DNA from: Nocardia nova SH22a
Lineage (GTDB): Bacteria > Actinomycetota > Actinomycetes > Mycobacteriales > Mycobacteriaceae
Direction: 5' to 3'
Assembly: GCF_000523235.1 (NCBI RefSeq)
Contig: NZ_CP006850.1
Coordinates: forward strand, 8,060,001-8,124,000
Length of the DNA stretch: 64,000 nucleotides
Shown: piece after piece, positions 26,459 through 35,800 of the stretch
Position numbering within the stretch: the first letter of the stretch is position 1
Layout of the letters: each line of letters opens with the position of its first letter
Notes under the pieces: model-generated
What the model was told of the DNA's origin: nothing
The model's input: only the letters and a program-made list of their open reading frames with translations
Database searches by the model: none
Made by a program: the position numbers and the translations under genes

Positions 26459-27589
26459 ATGACGACACCGGTCACCATCATCGGGGCGGGCCTGGGCGGC
26501 CTGACCCTCGCGCGCGTTCTCCACGTCCACGGCATCCCGGCGGCGATCTACGAGGCGGAGCCCTCGGCGCAGGCCCGGACGCAGGGCGGACAGCTCGACA
26601 TCCACGCCGAGGACGGACAGGTCGCACTCGCGGCAGCCGGTCTCACCGACGAATTCCGCGCGATCATCCACCACGGCGCCGAGGCCGTGCGCATGCTCGA
26701 CCCGCAGGGCGCAGTTCTACTCGAGAATCCCGACGACGGCACCGCGAGCAGGCCGGAGGTGCTACGCGGGGATCTGCGCCGGATCCTGATCGACGCGCTG
26801 CCCGCCGGGACGATCCGGTGGGGGCACAAGGTCCGCGAGGTGCGGGCGCTGGGCTCGGGACGCCACGAGGTGATCTTCACCGACGACTCCAGTGTCACCA
26901 CGGATCTGCTCGTCGGCGCCGACGGCGCCTGGTCGAAGGTCCGGCCGCTGCTGTCGGATGCCGTTCCGGAGTACATCGGCACGACCTTCGTCGAGACCTA
27001 CCTGTACGACGTCGACGTGCGGCATCCCGCATCGGCCGCCGCGGTCGGCGACGGCGCGATGTACGCGCTGACACCGGGCACGGGCATCACCGCCCATCGC
27101 GAGGCGGGAGACATCGTGCACACCTACGTCCAGCTGAATCGCTCCGCCGAGTGGTTCGCCGCCATCGACTTCACCGATGCCGAGGGCGCCACCGCCCGCC
27201 TCGCCGCCGAGTTCGACGGGTGGGCGCCCGAACTCACCGCACTGCTCACCGACGGCGAATCCGCACCGGTCCCGCGCATGATCCACACCCTCCCGGACGG
27301 ACACCGCTGGGACCGGACGCCCGGGGTGACACTCCTCGGCGACGCCGCCCACCTGATGCCGCCCTCCGGCGACGGCGCGAACCTGGCGATGCTGGACGGC
27401 GCCGAACTCGCACAGGCGATCGCCGCGCATCCGGGCGATATCGAGGCGGCGCTCACCGCTTACGAAACGCGCCTGTTCGCGCGCAGCACATCGGCGTACG
27501 CGGACGCGCGGGAGGTGATCGATCTGTGCTTGGGTGAGCGCGCGCCATACGGGCTCATCGAGATGTTCACGGGCGTCGGGACGAAGTGA
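26459..27589 (+). CDS. FAD-dependent monooxygenase, TetX-like group
   Basis: The 376-residue class A flavoprotein monooxygenase has the ADP-binding GAGLGGLTLARVL (residues about 9-21), a GGQLDIHAEDGQ stretch typical of TetX-like enzymes, the LVGADGAWSKVR (DG) motif and the second FAD motif GDAAHLMPPSGDGAN near residue 295. It would hydroxylate an aromatic or polycyclic compound using NAD(P)H and oxygen; TetX inactivates tetracyclines, but the substrate here is not known. AAGGAG precedes ATG 26459. The divergent TetR and twin operators suggest substrate induction. Confidence 0.85.
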   Translation: MTTPVTIIGAGLGGLTLARVLHVHGIPAAIYEAEPSAQARTQGGQLDIHAEDGQVALAAAGLTDEFRAIIHHGAEAVRMLDPQGAVLLENPDDGTASRPEVLRGDLRRILIDALPAGTIRWGHKVREVRALGSGRHEVIFTDDSSVTTDLLVGADGAWSKVRPLLSDAVPEYIGTTFVETYLYDVDVRHPASAAAVGDGAMYALTPGTGITAHREAGDIVHTYVQLNRSAEWFAAIDFTDAEGATARLAAEFDGWAPELTALLTDGESAPVPRMIHTLPDGHRWDRTPGVTLLGDAAHLMPPSGDGANLAMLDGAELAQAIAAHPGDIEAALTAYETRLFARSTSAYADAREVIDLCLGERAPYGLIEMFTGVGTK

Positions 27590-27681
27590 GCACATCCCGG
27601 CGTCGGTCGGCGAACACCGCCGCGACCGATATCGCCCTGCACGCGTCTTCCGGAGAAACCGCGCACGTACCGGGGGCGTGG

Positions 27682-29004
27682 TCAGTCACTCGGAAGTGCG
27701 GGGACCCGTTCGTCGCCGGAGCGTGCCGGGGCGAGGCCGTCGCGCCGCACGCCGCGAACCACGATCACGACCACCGATATCGTTGCCGCCGCGGCTGTTC
27801 CGGCGGCGACCGCGATCAGGACGGGCAGGCTGCGGACCAGCGGCAGGGTGATGGCGAGTTCGATCGCCAGGCCGATCCAGATGACCGCGGCGGGGGCGGT
27901 GCGGTCGGCGGCGATGGCCGACAGCAGGGCGCCCTGCAGCACCGCCAGCAGTGCGCCGTCGAGTGCGAACAACCACAGCCAGCCCTCGATCGGCGCGTAA
28001 TCCGATCCCGCGAATGCCGGGGCGAGCGGGGACAGGACGGCCGCGCCGGCCACCGCGATCAGGCCGATCACCGCGAGTACCGACAGCGCCGAACGCAGCG
28101 CCTTCACCGAATGCTGCGGTTGCGCCATCCGCGGATACAGCACCACGCCCACGGCCTGCGGGAGCCAGAAGGCGATCTTCGTGGCGATCGCGCCGAGGGC
28201 GTACCGGCTGGCATCGGCCTCGTCGAGCACGATGCGGGCGATGATCAGATCCGCCGAGGACAGGGCCATGAGCGCGGCCTGAACCTGGGCGGCACGCAGG
28301 ACCGCGGTGACGCCCGCCGCGTGGGACGGCTGGAGAAGTTCCCATCGACCGGCGCGCGGGGCAGCAACGCCGCCATGTCCGCCCTTGCCCGACGACCGCT
28401 GTAGACCGGGTTCGTCCGGTGCCGCGAGAACCGACCGGGCGATCCGATCGGCGACCGCCGCGGCGATGAGTAATCCGAGCGCCGCCGCCCACAGCGCAGC
28501 TGCCGCATGTCCGCTCAGTGCCAGCACAGCCACCGCGGGAACTACGCGCAGTATCGCAACTCCACCGAGAACCACTGCCAGCCAACGAAATTGGTGACAC
28601 CCCTGCAGGATTCCCTGTTGACCGGAGATCAGTACGAGTATCGGTGCGGCGAGTAGTGCGCCCGCGGCGGCGAGCGGATCGACCTGCAACACCAGCGCGA
28701 CCACCGGTATCAGCACGACCGCGGCCACCACCACGATGACCGCACAGCGCCGGGCCAGCTGCCGTACCGCGGCGACCGTCGCCCCGCGCACCAATTCCCG
28801 CGCGACCACATTCTGCAGGGCCAGCGCGGGCACCGCCGCCAGCAGTTGCACCGCGAGCAGACTCGCGAATTCGCTGTATCCGGTGACGCCGAGCCACCGC
28901 CCGGCCAGCAATTGGAGCAGATATCCGGCGACATTCGCGGTCATCGCACCGGCCGTCACCAGGGTCATATCCGCGACCACGGGCAGACGGCGCACAGCAG
29001 GCAT
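27682..29004 (-). CDS. Polysaccharide/lipid flippase-like membrane protein
   Basis: From ATG 29004 the protein has 440 residues and about 12-14 membrane helices evenly spaced. An N-terminal GAMTANVAGYLLQLLAGRWLG segment resembles Wzx/MurJ-type MATE-fold flippases. It probably moves a lipid-linked glycan precursor across the membrane. It sits among arabinan and envelope genes and follows the DinB-like gene on the same strand after about 50 bp. The start is not certain: GTG 29025 is an alternative and the ribosome-binding site is weak. Confidence 0.75.
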   Translation of the reverse strand: MPAVRRLPVVADMTLVTAGAMTANVAGYLLQLLAGRWLGVTGYSEFASLLAVQLLAAVPALALQNVVARELVRGATVAAVRQLARRCAVIVVVAAVVLIPVVALVLQVDPLAAAGALLAAPILVLISGQQGILQGCHQFRWLAVVLGGVAILRVVPAVAVLALSGHAAAALWAAALGLLIAAAVADRIARSVLAAPDEPGLQRSSGKGGHGGVAAPRAGRWELLQPSHAAGVTAVLRAAQVQAALMALSSADLIIARIVLDEADASRYALGAIATKIAFWLPQAVGVVLYPRMAQPQHSVKALRSALSVLAVIGLIAVAGAAVLSPLAPAFAGSDYAPIEGWLWLFALDGALLAVLQGALLSAIAADRTAPAAVIWIGLAIELAITLPLVRSLPVLIAVAAGTAAAATISVVVIVVRGVRRDGLAPARSGDERVPALPSD

Positions 29005-29054
29005 TCCGCCATGGTCCCATTCCACACGGGTGCGCTTCGCCCGGGCGGGCCGGT

Positions 29055-29573
29055 TCAGCGGATCGCGCCGATCTGACGACGGATGTCGAGCAGGTGGTGG
29101 CGCACCTCGTGGACGGTGTGGACGGCCACCCACCGCAGATCGCGTTCGGTCCGATCCGGGTAGTTGTAGAGGACGGACCTGTTCCAGTCGTCGCCGAGCC
29201 GGTCGAGCACGGTGGCCAGCAGCCGGGCGGCCATGACGAGTTCCGCCGCGACCTCGGCCGGGTCCTGATCGGCGTAGCCGTCGTGTGCGGCGCGCTCGTC
29301 GCGGCCCATCGTCATCAGGGCCGGAGTATCGGATCGGCGCGCGAGCAGCACCCGCTCCCGCTGCACGAGCAGGACGTCACGGACGTGGCAGCCGTATTCG
29401 AGGGGCGACCACAGCTCGGGTGCCCGGCGATCGCTCGCATCGGGACAGTCGCCGAGCGCTGCGGCCAGCTCGGCGGCACCGGCCCGGATGGACGCGGCGG
29501 CCCGGTCCGCCTCATCGAGTCGATAGTCGAATCCGCACTCGGCGCAGTGGTCCATTCCCGGCGTTCCGCTCAT
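29055..29573 (-). CDS. DinB-like protein with N-terminal zinc-ribbon CxxC
   Basis: From ATG 29573 the product has 172 residues. An N-terminal CAECGFDY motif precedes a four-helix DinB/YfiT-type domain with candidate metal histidines in EYGCHVRDV and in VHTVHEVRHHLLDI near the C-terminus. DinB-like proteins include mycothiol- or bacillithiol-dependent transferases and metal-dependent hydrolases; the activity here is unassigned. It lies upstream of the flippase gene and may share its transcript. Confidence 0.78.
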   Translation of the reverse strand: MSGTPGMDHCAECGFDYRLDEADRAAASIRAGAAELAAALGDCPDASDRRAPELWSPLEYGCHVRDVLLVQRERVLLARRSDTPALMTMGRDERAAHDGYADQDPAEVAAELVMAARLLATVLDRLGDDWNRSVLYNYPDRTERDLRWVAVHTVHEVRHHLLDIRRQIGAIR

Positions 29574-29628
29574 CGCTCGACTATGCCGAACGCCCCGGCG
29601 TCGGCGCACAGGTTTTTCCAGCGGTCCG

Positions 29629-30243
29629 TCACGCGATGTCGTAGACCAGATGGGTGGCCGTCGATGTGGCGGTCACACTGCGCTGTACCAGCGTCCGGGG
29701 TGCGCCTCCCCGGAACAGCGGTGTTCCGGAACCCAGGACGACGGGCGCCAGATGGAGTGACAACACGTCGACCAGGCCCGCGACCAGTGCCGAGCCGATG
29801 AGTGCGCCGCCGCCCATGAGGACGACATCGAGGTCCGCGCCGCGGCGGGCGGATGCGGCCTGTGCCTGTGCACGGGCGGTGTCGACGGCATCGGCGAGTC
29901 CGGTGGTGACGAAGGTCCAGTCGAGACCGGTGAGCCGGACGGATTGCGGCGGTGAACTCGTCACCACCACGAATGCCGGTTTGCCGACCTCGGCGGCGCC
30001 ATAGCCGACCTCGTCGTTCCAGCCGCCGGGACCGTCGACCACGTCGAAGAGATTGCGGCCCATGACGACCGCGCCGGAGCGGGTGGTCCCCTCGCTCAGC
30101 ATGCGCCGATCGTCGGGGTCGTCGGAGAACGCCCAGGTGTGCAGGGCCTCGCCACCGGTGCCGAGACCGTTGTCCGGGCCTGGATCGGGACCGGTGACGA
30201 AGCCGTCGAGAGATATCGAGATGTCGGCGATGATTCGGGTCAT
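29629..30243 (-). CDS. RibD C-terminal/dihydrofolate reductase-like protein
   Basis: Starting at ATG 30243 the 204-residue protein begins TRIIADISISLDGFVTGPD, the usual start of RibD_C/DHFR-like reductases. It continues with VVMGRNLFDVVDG, a Gly-rich VVLMGGGALIGSAL nucleotide-binding stretch and LHLAPVVLGSGTPLF. The family reduces pterin- or pyrimidinone-like substrates with NADPH; the natural substrate of these stand-alone versions is mostly unknown. It is divergent from the GT-C-like gene. Confidence 0.85.
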   Translation of the reverse strand: MTRIIADISISLDGFVTGPDPGPDNGLGTGGEALHTWAFSDDPDDRRMLSEGTTRSGAVVMGRNLFDVVDGPGGWNDEVGYGAAEVGKPAFVVVTSSPPQSVRLTGLDWTFVTTGLADAVDTARAQAQAASARRGADLDVVLMGGGALIGSALVAGLVDVLSLHLAPVVLGSGTPLFRGGAPRTLVQRSVTATSTATHLVYDIA

Positions 30244-30353
30244 GTGAGGTAGACGCGGTCCTCGATACGGATTCATCGGCACGATGGCGTGGCGAGCCCG
30301 GCGCGGCCTTCCGGGCGAGGGCCGCTTGCGGGTTCGACGTAGGGTGGCTCAGC

Positions 30354-32276
30354 GTGACCGGGACTCGAGAAGGCGGCGGAGGCTCCAGCGACTCGCCACT
30401 GGAGCGGTCCCGCGTCGGCAGGTTCGCGAGGTCGGCGGGGCAGGTTCCGGCGCTCTACAGCCTGGCGCTGGCGGCGATCGTTCTCGGTCCGCTGCTCGGG
30501 TCCGGGTATCTGCTGCTGCGCGATGCCGTCAGTACTCCGCGTTCGTTCGCCACCGATGCCGCACTCGGTCTCGGCGACGCGGCTCCGCGGGCGGTTCCGC
30601 AGGACGGACTTCTCGCCGCGCTCTCCGTGGTGGTGGACGGCGGGATCGTCGTCAAGGTGATTCTGCTGCTGGCCCTGACCGCCGCCGGGTGGGGGGCGGC
30701 ACGGCTGACGCGCGAGTTGCTTCGTGTCTCGCTCGCACCGCAGCTGGTGGCGGCGACGGTCGCGATCTGGAATCCGTATGTCGCCGAACGGCTGCTGCAG
30801 GGGCATTGGAGTCTGCTCGCCGGGTACGCGGCGCTGCCGTGGACGGTGCTGGTCGCGCAGCGGATTCGGTTGCTTTCCAAGACATCACGCGCCGCCGCGT
30901 GGCTCATGCTCGGCGGCGTGCTCGCGGCGGCCGGGCTCACGCCGACCGGGTCGTTGCTGGCCGGGCTCGTCGCGATCCTGACGGTGGGGCGGAGGAATCT
31001 GCTGGGAACCGCCGGGGTGTGGTTGCTCAGTGCGAGCCCCTGGCTGGTGGCGACGGCACTGTCCGGCAGCGGGACCGAACCGTCCGATCCGGCAGGTGTG
31101 GTGGCGTTCGCGGCGCGGGCGGAGCCTGGATTGGGCACGCTGACGAGCCTGGCGGGGCTGGGTGGCATCTGGAACGGTGATGCGGTACCCGGTTCGCGGA
31201 CAACGCTTTTCGCGCTGGTATCGACCCTCGTGCTGCTTGCGGTGGTGTTGTGCGGCGTGTACGCGGTGTGGGTTTCCGGCGACCGGTCCACTCGCCGTCC
31301 ACGCCGCACGCTGCTGGTGCTGGCAGCGGTCAGCATCCTGTTGCCCGCACTGGGCGCGACGGGTTGGGGGCTGTCTGCCGGTGAGTATCTGATCGGACGC
31401 ATACCCGGCGCCGGACTGCTGCGCGACACCCAGAAATATGTCGCCCTGGCCATGCCCGCATTCGCGCTCTGCGCTGCCGCCGGCTGTCGCACTCTCACCA
31501 CCTTCCGCCGACGCGGCAACGCGGAACCGACCGCATCGGCATCGGCATCGGCATCGGCATCGGCATCGGCATCGGCACAGCCGAGCACTGCGGGCGATAC
31601 TTCCGCAACCGCCCGGCCATCGGTCGAGAACATCTCGGAATCGTCCGAATCCGCTGGGACACAACCTCTGGTCGCGATCCTGTTCATCGCCGCCTTGATC
31701 CTCACCCTGCCCGATCTGGCCTGGGGAGTCGGCGGCGCGCTGCGACCGGTGCACTACCCACCGGCGTGGCAGCAAGTCGCCGCGACGGTCGACGGCCCCG
31801 GTGATGTCGCCGTCCTGCCCGCGGGGATGTTCCGCGAATTCCCCTACAGCGGAAGGGTTCCGGTGCTGGACCCCGCACCGCGCATGCTCCGCTCCGATGT
31901 CCTGCAGACCGGAGTCCTTCCGGTGCGCGGCCAGGTGGTCGCGGGCGAAGGTGTTCGCGCGCAACGAGTCGAGAACCTGCTGCTCCACGGCGCGAGCCCG
32001 GCGGAACTCGCGGCGGAGGGCGTGGGCTGGATCCTGGTCGAACACCGCACCCCCGGCCCGCAGGGCAATTCGGCAACCACGCTGAACCGGCTCGAACCGA
32101 CATTCTCCGACCCCGACCTCACCCTCTACCGCATACCGAACCCGCGAGAGGTCGCCAAGGCCTCCCCCGCCGACCGAGCCATCGCCCTCACCGCACACAC
32201 CCTCTGGGCAGCGCTACTTCTCCTGGGCCTCGGCGCGGCAGTGACGGCCGCGCGACGGCGACGGGCACGCTCGTAG
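30354..32276 (+). CDS. Large membrane protein, probable GT-C glycosyltransferase-like
   Basis: The 640-residue protein has roughly 11-12 membrane helices and a soluble stretch of about 150 residues near the C-terminus before a final helix. The motif WNPYVAERLLQGHWSLLAGY, after a first extracytoplasmic loop with an acidic residue, resembles the AftD/Rv0226c-type mycobacterial membrane proteins. A glycan-transfer role in the envelope is inferred. Around residues 394-408 an (Ala-Ser) run is encoded by a hexanucleotide repeat. GTG 30354 has AGGGTGG nine bases upstream. Confidence 0.7.
   Translation: MTGTREGGGGSSDSPLERSRVGRFARSAGQVPALYSLALAAIVLGPLLGSGYLLLRDAVSTPRSFATDAALGLGDAAPRAVPQDGLLAALSVVVDGGIVVKVILLLALTAAGWGAARLTRELLRVSLAPQLVAATVAIWNPYVAERLLQGHWSLLAGYAALPWTVLVAQRIRLLSKTSRAAAWLMLGGVLAAAGLTPTGSLLAGLVAILTVGRRNLLGTAGVWLLSASPWLVATALSGSGTEPSDPAGVVAFAARAEPGLGTLTSLAGLGGIWNGDAVPGSRTTLFALVSTLVLLAVVLCGVYAVWVSGDRSTRRPRRTLLVLAAVSILLPALGATGWGLSAGEYLIGRIPGAGLLRDTQKYVALAMPAFALCAAAGCRTLTTFRRRGNAEPTASASASASASASASAQPSTAGDTSATARPSVENISESSESAGTQPLVAILFIAALILTLPDLAWGVGGALRPVHYPPAWQQVAATVDGPGDVAVLPAGMFREFPYSGRVPVLDPAPRMLRSDVLQTGVLPVRGQVVAGEGVRAQRVENLLLHGASPAELAAEGVGWILVEHRTPGPQGNSATTLNRLEPTFSDPDLTLYRIPNPREVAKASPADRAIALTAHTLWAALLLLGLGAAVTAARRRRARS
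31533..31577. repeat. Hexanucleotide tandem repeat (GCATCG)7
   Basis: Seven perfect copies of GCATCG plus a half copy encode alternating Ala-Ser inside the GT-C-like gene. Copy-number change keeps the reading frame. Confidence 0.95.
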
Positions 32277-32863
32277 CGGACCCGCGCTCGGGCGCTCGAG
32301 TGTTCCCACGCGATCGCCTGGAGACCGGCCGGATCGGCAGACATCGGACGGCTCCTCCGGACCGGGCCCCATTGTGCGAGGTTCCAGTAGCCATCACCGT
32401 CCGACTGTGAAACCGACAACAGATCGAGACGCGAGGTATCACCGCGCCGCGAACCAGTACATCGGGGGCTACTGCGGCCACGCATATTTTTCCAGGATGG
32501 GAGTAATTCACGCCATGAAATAGCGATCTATTGGCAATCTTTCAGCGAACACGATCTGTCAAGGGTGGCTGCGTCCCCGTCTCCTTGACGGTGATCTGTG
32601 CGGCTGCTTGACTCGATCCCGTACATTTCGAACTGTGCGGTTCGATTCGGCCGGTGGGATGCCCGTTCCACAACGGTCCAAATCCGAACCGGGGGTGGGA
32701 AATTCATCGACTATCGGCAGACGATCACCATCTTGCCGACCCTCAGCGCGCCGGGTGTGTCCTCGGTCGCGCCGACAGGTGCCGCGATGTACGACCGAAC
32801 GTTGTTGCCTGAGATCCTGCCTTGCCGGGGCCGATTTCGAGCCAGGACGCCACGGGGGGCGTG
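32277..32863. promoter_or_regulatory. Leader region of the PKS locus
   Basis: No gene is supported in these 587 bp. A markedly AT-rich block (about 32480-32560) and the inverted repeat at 32558-32589 make it the likely control region for the synthase operon. Short frames on either strand lack ribosome-binding sites. Confidence 0.5.
32558..32589. promoter_or_regulatory. Inverted repeat upstream of the PKS genes
   Basis: GTCAAGG (32558-32564) and CCTTGAC (32583-32589) are perfect 7-bp arms 18 bp apart; the right arm ends in TTGAC, resembling a -35 element. A regulator site is possible; no pathway regulator gene lies in the window. Confidence 0.4.
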
Positions 32864-35800
32864 ATGTACCGTTCTATCGTCGATGTGCTCGCGACCTGGA
32901 GTTCGCTACGGCCGGACCGGGTCGCCTACCGCTATCTGGAAACAGGTGACGTCGACGGCGCCACGAGCACTCTCACCTACGCGCAGCTCGAGCGCCGCGC
33001 GCATTCGGTCGCCGAACGGTTGCGCGAGGGCGGGTTCACCGGTGAGCGGGCCCTGCTGCTGTATCCGCCGGGACTCGAGTTCGTACCGGGTTTCTTCGGC
33101 TGCGCCGTCGGATCCGTGGTCGCCGTTCCGGCGCCGCTCCCGCAACTGCACGAGCTGAGCCGGTCGCTGCGGCGGTTGCGGCAGATCGTGGCCGATGCCG
33201 AGATCCGGTGCGTGCTCACCACCCGAGCGGTCGTGGATCTGCTCGGTGCGGTGGTCGCGGAACTTCCCGAACTCGCCGCGATGACCTGGATCGCCACCGA
33301 CGAGATCGACATCTCGACCGCGGCCGCATTCGACACTCCCCGGATCGACCCGGATTCGGTCGCCTTCCTGCAGTACACCTCGGGCTCCACCTCCGCACCG
33401 CGCGGTGTGATCGTCAGCCACCGCAATCTCCTGCACAACGAGCAGGCGATCGCCGAAACCTTCGGGCACACAGCCGATCTGGTCGACAACTGGCAGGGCG
33501 ACCTGTTCCTGAGCTGGCTGCCGGTCTTCCACGACATGGGACTCATCGGCCCCATCCTGCACACGGTGTATCTCGGCACGACCGTCACGCTGCTCTCGCC
33601 GCTGCATTTCCTGGAGAAGCCCGAGCGCTGGGTCACCGCGATGTCCGCATTCGGCGCACACAGCAGTGGCGCACCGAATTTCGGCTACGAGATCGCCGCG
33701 CGACGCGCGACGCCGGAACTGGTGGAACGACTCGATCTGAGCCGCTGGCGGGTGGCGTTCAACGGCGCCGAACCCATTCGCGCCGAGACGTTGCGCCGCT
33801 TCGCCGACACCTTCGGTCCCGCCGGATTCCGGTCCGAGTCCTTCCTGCCGGTGTACGGGCTCGCCGAGGGAACTCTGCTGGTCAGCGGCAGCGGCGGTAT
33901 CGATCGCGCACCCTCTGTCATCGAGCGGGCGAAGCCGGGCGAGGCGGGCACGCCCTGGGTGGGCTCGGGTCGCGCGCCCGAAGGCATCAGCATCGTGATC
34001 GTCGATCCGGAGACCCGGATCCGCTGTGCCGACGGCGAAGTCGGTGAGATCTGGACGGCGAGCGACAGTGTCGCCGACGGCTATCTCGGACATCCCGAAC
34101 TCACCGAGGCGGTATTCCGGGCCACCCTCACCGACGGCAGTGGACCCTATCTGCGCACCGGAGATCTCGGATTCCTCAGCGACGGTGAGCTTTTCGTCAC
34201 CGGGCGCGCCAAGGATGTGCTGATCATCGACGGCAGGAACCACTATCCGCAGGATCTGGAGGCGTCGGTCGAGGCCGCGCACGCCACGGTCCGCGCGGGC
34301 TGCGTCGCCGCCTTCTCCGTCGAGGGCGCGGACGGCGAGCGACCGGTGGTGGTGGCCGAGGTCAAGACGACCGACGCCGACGAGCTGGCGGCCGCCGAGA
34401 TGGCGGTGCGCGCCGTCCTGGGCACCGAACACGGCCTCGCACCGCACGCGATCGAATTCGTCGCACCGCGCACGATCCTCAAGACCAGCAGCGGAAAGAT
34501 CCAGCGCCAGGCGTGTCGCGCCGCTTATCTCGCGGGTGAGCTGTCTCTCGTGGCGCCGAAGCAGGCGGCTAAGTCCGGACCGGACACTCAGTCTGTCTCG
34601 GCCACAACGACGGTCACGGCCGCTGCCACCGGCTATGACCGAGAATCCGTCACCGCGTGGCTGATCGACGCGGTCGCGGCGCACACACATCTTGACGCCT
34701 CGCGAATCGATGTGCATCGTCCGCTGTCGGAATTCGGCCTGGGCTCACGCGGTCTCGTGGAGCTGGTCACCGAACTGTCGGAACATCTGGGCCGCACCGT
34801 CGATCCCGCAATGGTGTTCGAACATCCCACGATCGCGCAGCTCGCGGCGGCACTGCGCCCGGGTGAGGTGGTATCGGAGGCGACGGGCGAACGTGACCTG
34901 TCCGGCGAGCCGATCGCGATCGTGGCCATGGCGTGCCGTCTGCCCGGCGGGGTGGACGATCCGGAAGCGTTGTGGCAGTTGCTGTCCGGGGGTCGCGACG
35001 CGATCACCGAGGCCGAGCGCTGGCGGACCGAGGCTCTCTACGATCCCGACCCGGAGGCCGTGGGCAAGGCCTACACGCTGCGCGGCGGGTTCCTCGACGA
35101 CATCGACCTCTTCGATGCCGCGTTCTTCGGAATCGGCCCGCGCGAAGCGGCCGCGATGGATCCGCAGCAGCGGCTGTTACTCCAGCTGAGCTGGGAGGTC
35201 GTCGAACGATCGGGCCGGGATCCGCGCACACTCGAGGGCACCTCCACCGGCGTCTTCCTGGGCCTCTACGGCAGCGGTTACCTCGCCGGAGCCGGGCCGG
35301 ACCAGATGAACGGACATCTCGGCACCGGGTCCGCGCTCAGCGTGGCATCCGGCCGGATCGCCTACAGCCTGGGACTGCACGGCCCCGCCCTCACCGTCGA
35401 CACCGCCTGTTCGTCGTCGCTGGCGGCCCTGCATCTGGCGATTCGCTCACTGCGCGCCGGGGAATGTGACAATGCGCTGGTCGGTGGTGCCACACTGCTG
35501 GTTTCGCCGAACGGGCACGTCGAGTTCAGCAAGCTGGGCGTGCTGTCCCCGTCCGGTCGCACGGCGGCGTTCGGCGCGGAGGCGGACGGTGCGGTGTGGT
35601 CCGAGGGCGCGGGCCTGATCATGATCAAACGCCTCGCCGACGCCGTTCGTGACGGCGATCGGGTGCTGGCGGTCGTGCGCGGCTCGGCGATGAACCAGGA
35701 CGGCCGCAGCCAGGGCCTGAGCGCCCCGAACGGCTCGGCTCAGGAGCGGGTGGTGCGATCCGCGCTGGCGGCGGCGGGTGTGACGCCCGCCGAGGTGGAC

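Noticed and set aside
32690..32830. Minus-strand frame ending VGKMVIVCR just before the PKS start
   Set aside because: No start codon context and no recognisable domain; treated as part of the PKS leader region.
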